Positions 14,798 to 19,902 of a stretch of DNA of 19,902 nt are shown piece by piece (within the stretch, counting starts at the first letter, position 1; each line of letters begins with the position of its first letter). This DNA comes from an uncultured Novosphingobium sp. (GTDB lineage: Bacteria > Pseudomonadota > Alphaproteobacteria > Sphingomonadales > Sphingomonadaceae): positions 1 to 19,902 of the forward strand of contig CALLNA010000003.1 of assembly GCA_938005655.1 (NCBI GenBank), read 5' to 3'. Position numbers and translations under genes: made by a program. The notes under the pieces were generated by a model. The model ran no database searches. It was not told the origin of the DNA and was given only the letters and a program-made list of their open reading frames with translations.

Positions 14798-15973
14798 ATG
14801 TTCGGTGCGATATACGTGGGCCTCAGCGGCTTGCAGGCCTATTCGGAAGGGTTGCAGAAGGTCAGCAACAACGTCTCGAACCTCAATTCGACCGGGTTCA
14901 AGTCGTCGGCGGTCTCCTTCTCCAACCTCCAGTCGACGCGCGACACCGGCGGGCTCGGCCTGCGCGACGGCGCGGCGGGGTCGGGCGGCGGGGTCAGCCT
15001 CGACGCCACCATGCTCGACATGAAGGCGGGCGAGCTGCGCCAGACCGGCCGCGACCTCGACCTCGCCATCGACGGGACCGGGCTGCTGGTCCTGCTCAAG
15101 GGCAAGGACGTCCGCTATACCCGCACCGGCAGCTTCGACATCGACAAGGACGGCTACGTCACGCTGAGCGGCACCGAATGGCGGCTCGGCGTGCTCGACG
15201 GCGCGGGCCGGGCGGTGCCGGTCTCGGTCGATCCGTGGCGGACCGATGCCCCGGCCGTGACGACCCGGGTGGTCTTCGCCGACAACCTCTCCTCGACCGC
15301 GACGACCTACGCGATCAACGACGTCGCGGTCTACGACGCGGGCGGGGAGAAGCACGTCTGGCAGCTCGCCTTCACCCGGACCGAGAACACCAACGACTGG
15401 AAGGTCGCCGTCACCGACGACAAGGGCACGGCGATCGGCGAGCAGGTGCTGCGCTTCGCCAACGGCGACCCCACGGCCGAGACCGCCAGGCTGACCTTCG
15501 CCGACGCGGACCACGGCCTGTCGGTGGAGTTCGACTTCTCCGCCAACGTCAAGTCGTTCTCCTCGGGCACGGTCTCGACCCTGCGGACCGCCTCGGTCGA
15601 CGGCCACGCCGTGGGCACGATCACGACCCTCGCGGTCAATGCCGAGGGCGAGCTGGAGATCGGCTATTCCAACGACGAGAAGCGGCAGCTCGGCGCCGTG
15701 GCCCTGGCCGCGTTCCGCGACACCCAGGCCCTGGTCCAGGAGAGCAGCGGCCTGTTCACCGCGGAGGGCAATGCCCAGGTCGAGCTGCTGGCCAGCGCCG
15801 ATCCGCGCGTCGGGCTGGTCAAGTCGCAGCGGCTCGAGGCCTCCAACGTCGACCTCTCGAAGGAGTTCGGCGAACTGATCCTGATCCAGCGCGGCTACCA
15901 GGCCAGCTCCCAGATCATCAGCGTGTCCAACGACATGATCCAGCAGCTCTTCGGGATTCGCGGGCAGGGATGA
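14798..15973 (+). CDS. flgE: Flagellar hook protein FlgE
   Basis: FlgE forms the hook, the universal joint between rod and filament. The 391 residues fit a medium-length FlgE. The N-terminus (YVGLSGLQAYSEGLQKVSNN, then VSNLNSTGFKSSAVSFSNL) and C-terminus (VGLVKSQRLEASNVDLSKEF, GELILIQRGYQASSQIISVS, NDMIQQL) are the D0 helices shared with FlgG. In between are DLDLAIDGTGLLVL, YTRTGSFDIDKDGYV and a domain unlike FlgG, which sets it apart from a second rod protein. Placement next to flgD supports hook over rod. It has a 1-base gap from flgD and an ATGA overlap with the next gene. Confidence 0.95.
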   Translation: MFGAIYVGLSGLQAYSEGLQKVSNNVSNLNSTGFKSSAVSFSNLQSTRDTGGLGLRDGAAGSGGGVSLDATMLDMKAGELRQTGRDLDLAIDGTGLLVLLKGKDVRYTRTGSFDIDKDGYVTLSGTEWRLGVLDGAGRAVPVSVDPWRTDAPAVTTRVVFADNLSSTATTYAINDVAVYDAGGEKHVWQLAFTRTENTNDWKVAVTDDKGTAIGEQVLRFANGDPTAETARLTFADADHGLSVEFDFSANVKSFSSGTVSTLRTASVDGHAVGTITTLAVNAEGELEIGYSNDEKRQLGAVALAAFRDTQALVQESSGLFTAEGNAQVELLASADPRVGLVKSQRLEASNVDLSKEFGELILIQRGYQASSQIISVSNDMIQQLFGIRGQG

Positions 15974-16734
15974 GCGGCGCGGCGCTTCCCTGGCTCCCGC
16001 CGCCGCGCGACGGCGACGTCGAGCGCGCCGTGGCGGTGTTCCTCGCGCCCTGGGCCGCGACGTGGTTCGCCGCACCGGGGGCCGTGCGGGTCAAGCCGCA
16101 TCCGGGTCGCAGCGACCGCGACCTGCGCTGGACCGGCGCGGCTGGAGCGGCGGCGGGCATGGCGCCCGCGGCGCTGGCCCGGCTCGGCCTGGCGCTGGTC
16201 GGCGGTGAGGCGGAGGGCGACGATCCGGCGGACCGGGCCGTGCTCGAACGGCTCGCCGGGGCGGCGCTCGCCGATCTCGGCGCGCGGCTGGAGGTGGCGT
16301 CGGGCGGGGCGGCGAGCGAGACGGCGGGCGGGGACCTGCTCGACCCCGCGGGTGCGCCGCCCGCCGCCAACCTCGTCCTGCGCGCCTGCCTCGGGGACCA
16401 TGACTGGGCCGTGCTCCTCTCGCTCGGCGCGTCCGCCCAGGTGGCCCTGCGCAAGGCGGCGGCGGGGCAGGGGCGGCGGCCCGTCCTCGCCCGGCTCGCC
16501 GAGGCCCTCGCGCCGGAGCCGGTGCGGATCGGCTGCCATCTCGGCAGTGCCGCGCTCTCGGCCGGCGAGCTGGCCGGGCTGGGCGCGGGCGACCTCGTCG
16601 CCTTCGATCGCTTTCTGACCGACGCCCTGCCGCTGGTCGTCGCGGGCGAGCCGGCCGCGAGCGGCACGGCCCGGGTGGTCCGCGACGGCGAGGACGTCGT
16701 GGTGCGGATCGCCCAGGGCATCGACTTTCCATAG
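15970..16734 (+). CDS. fliM: FliM-like SpoA-domain C-ring protein, truncated architecture
   Basis: FliM normally links FliG to FliN in the C-ring and receives CheY-P. This 254-residue product lacks the N-terminal LSQ-EIDALL CheY-binding motif; it starts SGAALPWLPPPRDGDVERAV. It also lacks a recognisable GGxG-type FliG-binding core. The C-terminal ~90 residues (LAPEPVRIGCHLGSAALSAG, ELAGLGAGDLVAFDRFLTDA, then VVRDGEDVVVRIAQ) fit a SpoA/SMOF domain, as in FliM, FliN and injectisome SctQ/HrcQ. Size and layout are closer to HrcQA-type proteins. It lies between flgE (ATGA overlap) and fliN. The symbol is given on position plus the SpoA pattern, so function in switching should not be assumed. Confidence 0.68.
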   Translation: MSGAALPWLPPPRDGDVERAVAVFLAPWAATWFAAPGAVRVKPHPGRSDRDLRWTGAAGAAAGMAPAALARLGLALVGGEAEGDDPADRAVLERLAGAALADLGARLEVASGGAASETAGGDLLDPAGAPPAANLVLRACLGDHDWAVLLSLGASAQVALRKAAAGQGRRPVLARLAEALAPEPVRIGCHLGSAALSAGELAGLGAGDLVAFDRFLTDALPLVVAGEPAASGTARVVRDGEDVVVRIAQGIDFP

Positions 16735-16756
16735 CTCAACGGGGTTCCGCACTGAT

Positions 16757-17011
16757 ATGATCAGGACAGCCGACGGCGTCAGCCGCAGCATCATCGACAA
16801 CCTGCCCGTCACCATCGAGGCGATCCTCGGCGTGGCCGAGGTACGGGTCGGGGACCTGAACCGCCTCGCCGAAGGGGACACCTTCACGCTCGACCGCCTG
16901 CTCGGCGACGCGGTCGAGCTGCGGCTCAACGGCGCGGTCGTCGCCTATGGCGAGCTGGTCTCGGTCGGCGACAACTTCGCGGTCCGCATCCAGTCCGTCG
17001 CCCATAGCTGA
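16757..17011 (+). CDS. fliN: Flagellar C-ring protein FliN, minimal SpoA form
   Basis: FliN forms the lower part of the cytoplasmic C-ring and docks FliH for export. The 84-residue product is essentially only the SpoA domain: DNLPVTIEAILGVAEVRVGD, LAEGDTFTLDRLLGDAVELR, then LNGAVVAYGELVSVGDNFAV and RIQSV. The match to FliN is clear. The N-terminal extension of typical FliN (about 120-140 residues) is missing. It follows the FliM-like gene after a 22-base gap, the longest within the operon, and the ribosome site is weak. Its stop shares a base with the fliO start (TGATG). Confidence 0.92.
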   Translation: MIRTADGVSRSIIDNLPVTIEAILGVAEVRVGDLNRLAEGDTFTLDRLLGDAVELRLNGAVVAYGELVSVGDNFAVRIQSVAHS

Positions 17012-17400
17012 TGCGCGGGGGCCGCCTCCTCGCCGCGGGCGCGATCCTGGCGGCGCCGCTGCCGGTTCACGCGCAGCGGCTGGGCGGCGCGGCCGGGCCG
17101 GAGATCTCGCTGGTCCGCATCGCCGCCGCGCTCGTGCTGTGCCTGGGCGCGGCCGTGGCGCTGGCCCTGCTGATCTCCCGGCGCAGCGCTTCGCGTGGCC
17201 CGATTAGATGGCGCGGGCTGGCGCGGTTGCACGGCGCGAGCCGGATCGCCGTGCTCGAATCGCGCCGCGTCTCGCCCCATGCCGACGTCTGCCTCGTCCG
17301 CTGCGACGGGCGCGACTACCTGCTGGCCTGCGGGGCCGGCGTCCTGCGCGTCCTCGCCAGAACCGCGGCGGAGCCCGACGCGGGGGAGACGCCCGGATGA
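17011..17400 (+). CDS. fliO: Flagellar export gate assembly protein FliO
   Basis: FliO is a small inner-membrane protein that helps FliP rings assemble. The 129-residue product has a leader-like N-terminus (RGGRLLAAGAILAAPLPVHA), one transmembrane segment at about residues 32-55 (SLVRIAAALVLCLGAAVALA) and a cytoplasmic domain (SRIAVLESRRVSPHADVCLV, CDGRDYLLACGAGVLRVLAR) typical of FliO. Sequence conservation in the family is low, but topology, size and the place between fliN and fliP agree. Both junctions overlap (TGATG and ATGA). Confidence 0.88.
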   Translation: MRGGRLLAAGAILAAPLPVHAQRLGGAAGPEISLVRIAAALVLCLGAAVALALLISRRSASRGPIRWRGLARLHGASRIAVLESRRVSPHADVCLVRCDGRDYLLACGAGVLRVLARTAAEPDAGETPG

Positions 17401-18113
17401 GCGTCCTGCGCGCCGCGGCCCGGCTGGCCGCCCTTGCCTTGGTCGCCGCTCCCACGGTGGCCCAGGCCGCTGCCTCGGGCGCGGCCGTCTCGACCGACGT
17501 CACGCGCACGGCGATGATCCTCGTCGTCCTCGCCCTGCTGCCGACGCTGATCATCGCCATGACCAGCTTCACCCGGATCGTGATCGTCCTCGCCATGGTC
17601 CGCCATGCCTTCGGGATGCCGGAGACGCCGCCCAATTCGGTGCTGGTCAGCCTTGCCCTGTTCCTGACCATGTTCTCGATGGGCGCGACCGCGACCCAGC
17701 TCCACCGCGAGGCGGTGCAGCCCTACCTCGCCGACCGGATCACGCTCGATACGGCGATGGAGCGGGGCGCCGCGCCGCTGCGCCGCTTCATGCTGGCCCA
17801 GACGCGGGACCGCGACATCGAGACGATCTACCGCATCTCCCGCGCGCCGCTCCCCGCCCGGCCCGATCAGGTCGAGCTGATGAAGCTGGTCCCCGCCTTC
17901 ATCATCAACGAGCTGCGCGTCTCCTTCACGATCGGCTTCGTCATCCTCCTGCCGTTCCTGCTGATCGACCTGGTGGTCTCGGCGATCCTCCTCGCGCTCG
18001 GCATGATGATGGTGCCGCCGACCACGATCTCGCTGCCGATCAAGCTGCTGCTGTTCGTCCTGATCGACGGTTGGTCGCTGATCATCGTCGGCGTCGTCGG
18101 CAGCTTTCGGTGA
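17397..18113 (+). CDS. fliP: Flagellar export gate protein FliP
   Basis: FliP pentamers form the core of the flagellar export gate with FliQ and FliR. The 238-residue length is normal. It has a cleavable leader (LAALALVAAPTVAQA), then TM1, the signature SFTRIVIVLAMVRHAFGMPE and TPPNSVLVSLALFLTMF, and a periplasmic domain. The conserved VPAFIINELRVSFTIGFVIL, LPFLLIDLVVSAILLALGMM and VPPTTISLPIKLLLFVLIDG follow. The ATG at 17397 overlaps the fliO stop. Normally fliQ, fliR and flhB follow; here a sigma factor follows after 3 bases. Confidence 0.97.
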   Translation: MSVLRAAARLAALALVAAPTVAQAAASGAAVSTDVTRTAMILVVLALLPTLIIAMTSFTRIVIVLAMVRHAFGMPETPPNSVLVSLALFLTMFSMGATATQLHREAVQPYLADRITLDTAMERGAAPLRRFMLAQTRDRDIETIYRISRAPLPARPDQVELMKLVPAFIINELRVSFTIGFVILLPFLLIDLVVSAILLALGMMMVPPTTISLPIKLLLFVLIDGWSLIIVGVVGSFR

Positions 18114-18116
18114 GGC

Positions 18117-18854
18117 ATGGGAGCCGCGCCCGCCGGCCTCGATCTCCTGGTCCGGCCCGAGCGGGCCGAGGCCTCGCTGTGGCGGCGCTTCGGCGCGACC
18201 CGGCAGGGGCGGCTGCGCGAGAACCTGTTCGACCGCTACTATCGCTTCGCCCGCTCGCTGGCGCGCCGCCACGCCCGGCGGCACGACCTCGCGCCGGACA
18301 TGCGCGACGACCTGGAGCAACTCGCCTGCCGCGGCCTGCTGGAGGCGATCGACCGCTACGATCCCCGCCGCGGCGCGCCCTTCCTCGGCTTCGCCCGGGC
18401 GCGCATCCTCGGCTCGATGGTCGACGGCCTCGGCACGCTCGACGAGCGCAGCGCGCAGCTCCGCTTCAAGCGCCGGCTGGAGCGCGAGCGGCTGGCCTCG
18501 CTGGCCCCGGCCGCCGGCGCGAAAGGCAGCGCCACCGGCCAGCTCGCCGACCTCGTCACCGAGCTGGCCCTGGCGCTGATGCTCGACATAGAGGAGCGCG
18601 CCGCGCCGAACGATCTCGCCGGGCGGCCGGAAAACGGCTTCGACAGCCTCGCCTGGCGCGAGACCCGCGCCCTGCTCCACCAGCGGGTCGAGCAATTGCC
18701 CGAGCCCGAGCGCTCGATCGTGCGCCACCACTACCAGCACGACCTGCTATTCGCGCAGATCGCGGCTATGCTGGGCCTGTCGAAGGGGCGCGTGTCCCAG
18801 CTTCACAAGGCGGCCCTCGCCCGGCTGCGCAAATCGATGAGGTCGATCCGATGA
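18117..18854 (+). CDS. fliA: Flagellar sigma factor FliA (sigma-28 family)
   Basis: FliA directs RNA polymerase to late flagellar promoters. The 245-residue product has region 2 at about residues 36-110 (LFDRYYRFARSLARRHARRH, DLEQLACRGLLEAIDRYDPR, LGFARARILGSMVDGL). It has region 4 at the C-terminus (LPEPERSIVRHHYQHDLLFA, then QIAAMLGLSKGRVSQLHKAA, helix-turn-helix). The segment between them (about 112-175) is not the usual region 3 with its LGR-PT-EIA helix-turn-helix, so region 3 is degenerate. The ATG at 18117 lies 3 bases after fliP. Co-transcription with basal-body genes would tie sigma production to early expression. No flgM anti-sigma gene is recognisable nearby. Confidence 0.88.
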   Translation: MGAAPAGLDLLVRPERAEASLWRRFGATRQGRLRENLFDRYYRFARSLARRHARRHDLAPDMRDDLEQLACRGLLEAIDRYDPRRGAPFLGFARARILGSMVDGLGTLDERSAQLRFKRRLERERLASLAPAAGAKGSATGQLADLVTELALALMLDIEERAAPNDLAGRPENGFDSLAWRETRALLHQRVEQLPEPERSIVRHHYQHDLLFAQIAAMLGLSKGRVSQLHKAALARLRKSMRSIR

Positions 18855-19423
18855 CGCCAGAGAACCTGTGTGACGAGGCCGTGATGCAGCGTCTGCTCGC
18901 CGCGGCCGGGGAGGACGGCGGACAGGGCGTGGCGGCGATCGACGCGGCGCTGGCCGACCATCCGCTCGACCCGCGGCTGCACTTCCTCAAGGGCTCGCTG
19001 CTGATCGGGCTCAAGCGCTTCGTCGAGGCGCACGACGCGCTGGCCCGCGCGGTCGAGATCGCGCCGGACTTCGCCTTGGCCCGCTTCCAGCTCGGCTTCT
19101 TCGAGCTGACCTCGGGCGAGGCGGAGGCCGCGTGCGAGACCTGGCGCCCGCTGCGCGCCCTGCCGGCGGAACACTGGTTGCTGCATTTCGTGACCGGCCT
19201 CGAACACCTGATCGCCGACCGCTTCGCCGAATGCATCGCCGCGCTGCGCGAAGGCATCGCCGCCAATGCCGAGAACCCGCCGCTCAACCACGACATGGCC
19301 CTGATCGTCGCCCGGTGCGAGGAGCTGCTGGCGGCGCAGCCCGGCGCGGAGCCGGCGACGGAGGAGGCAGAGGTCTCCGCCACGTCCCTCCTGCTGCGCG
19401 CCACCGGCGAGACCCGCCAGTGA
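18851..19423 (+). CDS. TPR-repeat protein of the flagellar operon
   Basis: This 190-residue, probably cytoplasmic protein contains about three tetratricopeptide repeats between residues 37 and 145: DPRLHFLKGSLLIGLKRFVE, HDALARAVEIAPDFALARFQ, LGFFELTSGEAEAACETWRP, LHFVTGLEHLIADRFAECIA. The C-terminus is acidic and unstructured-looking. There is no signal peptide or membrane segment. The ATG overlaps the fliA stop (ATGA), and the stop overlaps the next gene (GTGA). A role as a chaperone for an exported subunit or as a regulator of FliA is possible by analogy with small TPR chaperones of type III systems, but the sequence does not prove it. Confidence 0.85.
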   Translation: MTPENLCDEAVMQRLLAAAGEDGGQGVAAIDAALADHPLDPRLHFLKGSLLIGLKRFVEAHDALARAVEIAPDFALARFQLGFFELTSGEAEAACETWRPLRALPAEHWLLHFVTGLEHLIADRFAECIAALREGIAANAENPPLNHDMALIVARCEELLAAQPGAEPATEEAEVSATSLLLRATGETRQ

Positions 19424-19761
19424 CCAGCGTCGGCCGCGTCGAGCAGGCGGTCGTCCTCCTCAAGGACCGCCTCCGCCACCTCGGCGAGCGCGGCCGGGCC
19501 GGCGCGGCCGGCGCCTCTGCCGCCCGGCGCGCGGGCGGCGGCGATCCGCTCCAGCCCCTGCGCGAGCTTGTTCGAACGGGCCGCATCGACGAACGCGAAC
19601 TGCGCCGCGCCTTCGTCCGCACCCTCCTCGCCGACGCCCTGGGCGAGGAACTGGTCGGCAGCATCGAGTTCCAGTCCGTCGCCGACCAGGTCGCCCGGAT
19701 GCTGGAGGAATCGGAAGCCGGCAGCGCCCTGATGACCCGGGCGCTGGCCGAGCTTGGCTAG
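19420..19761 (+). CDS. Uncharacterised 113-residue protein ending the flagellar operon
   Basis: I do not recognise this family. The GTG at 19420 overlaps the TPR gene stop (GTGA), which decides the start. The N-terminus is amphipathic helix (VEQAVVLLKDRLRHLGERGR), followed by a flexible alanine/glycine/arginine linker. The C-terminal half is predicted helical: PLQPLRELVRTGRIDERELR, FVRTLLADALGEELVGSIEF, QSVADQVARMLEESEAGSAL. There is no signal peptide or transmembrane segment. Its size and place after fliA invite comparison with FlgM-type anti-sigma factors, but I see no FlgM signature. It is the last gene before a gap with hairpins, so it likely ends the transcript. Confidence 0.75.
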   Translation: MTSVGRVEQAVVLLKDRLRHLGERGRAGAAGASAARRAGGGDPLQPLRELVRTGRIDERELRRAFVRTLLADALGEELVGSIEFQSVADQVARMLEESEAGSALMTRALAELG

Positions 19762-19775
19762 CGCGCTAACCCAAG

Positions 19776-19812
19776 GCGCTACCTCAAGCTCCTCCCCGCT
19801 CCGGGGTAGCGC
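19776..19812 (+). terminator. Possible 3' hairpin after the flagellar operon
   Basis: GCGCTACC (19776-19783) pairs perfectly with GGTAGCGC (19805-19812) across a 21-base loop. The loop holds a second, competing CCCC/GGGG pair (19794-19797 with 19803-19806). It begins 15 bases after the last stop. No T-tract follows, so a classic intrinsic terminator is not shown; it may mark a transcript end or protect the 3' end. Confidence 0.4.
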
Positions 19813-19819
19813 GGACATT

Positions 19820-19840
19820 CCCATCCCCATCCCAATCCCC
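19820..19840 (-). other. G-quadruplex-type tract (minus strand)
   Basis: On the minus strand four runs of three or four G, separated by 2-3 bases (ATT, AT, AT), fit the common G3+ N1-7 quadruplex pattern. On the plus strand it is a C-rich CCCAT/CCCCAT-like tract in the transcript trailer. No gene covers it. Confidence 0.55.
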
Positions 19841-19853
19841 ACCTCCTTTCGTC

Positions 19854-19874
19854 ACCCCGGGCTTGACCCGGGGT
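19854..19874. repeat. REP-like palindrome (ACCCCGGG-CTTGA-CCCGGGGT)
   Basis: Perfect 8-base arms (19854-19861 and 19867-19874) flank a 5-base CTTGA loop, with GTC before and CCCGCTTTCC after. From memory, closely similar intergenic palindromes are widespread in alphaproteobacterial genomes, so this is called a dispersed REP-like element. It may also act as a transcription stop or mRNA-end structure for the operon. Bases 19875-19902 show nothing further. Confidence 0.6.
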
Positions 19875-19902
19875 CCCGCTTTCCTTGTGCGAGGTCGCGC
19901 AG

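Noticed and set aside
18766..19842. Minus-strand 358-codon frame starting MGIGMGMGM
   Set aside because: The start comes from the G-rich low-complexity tract. The body is antisense to the TPR and terminal genes and shows no family features.

Overview
The window is very GC-rich (roughly 70%) and densely coding. It looks like an alphaproteobacterial chromosome, most likely a sphingomonad. That placement is an inference from base composition, the autotransporter style, the short coupled flagellar genes and a REP-like palindrome (ACCCCGGG-CTTGA-CCCGGGGT) at the right edge. No rRNA, tRNA, CRISPR array or insertion sequence is visible.

Layout, left to right. (1) 1-4618, minus strand: the N-terminal 1539 codons of a giant autotransporter. 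It has a signal peptide, two tandem copies of a ~493-residue module, a third partial module, classical autotransporter beta-strand repeats and the pre-barrel segment. The barrel lies beyond base 1. (2) 4743-6451, minus strand: flgH-flgI, the L- and P-ring proteins. (3) 6452-6621: a divergent, AT-richer control region. (4) 6622-19761, plus strand: an almost gapless 21-gene run, flgF-flgG-flgA-flgB-flgC-fliE-fliF-(small unknown)-fliH-fliI-fliJ-fliK-flgD-flgE-fliM-fliN-fliO-fliP-fliA-(TPR protein)-(unknown). Nearly every junction overlaps (ATGA, GTGA or TGATG) or has a 1-3 base gap, so this is probably one translationally coupled operon. (5) 19762-19902: an intergenic tail with a hairpin, a G-quadruplex-type tract and the REP-like palindrome.

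Together the genes supply the MS ring, rod, hook, hook cap, P and L rings, the export ATPase complex, part of the export gate (FliO, FliP) and a flagellar sigma factor. Not present here are fliQ, fliR, flhA, flhB, hook-filament junction proteins, flagellin, motAB, che genes and flgM; they may lie elsewhere.

The most unusual feature is the rotor/switch. The fliG position holds a 117-residue protein with no FliG features that I can recognise. FliF is about 130 residues short, lacking most of the beta-collar insertion and the long cytoplasmic tail. The FliM-like protein is only 254 residues, with no CheY-binding N-terminus and no clear FliG-binding core. FliN is a bare SpoA domain. This resembles the SctQ-type sorting platform of injectisomes more than a standard C-ring, although rod, hook and ring genes show that a true axial structure is built. 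FlgD and FlgA are also shortened, and FlgH lacks a lipobox.
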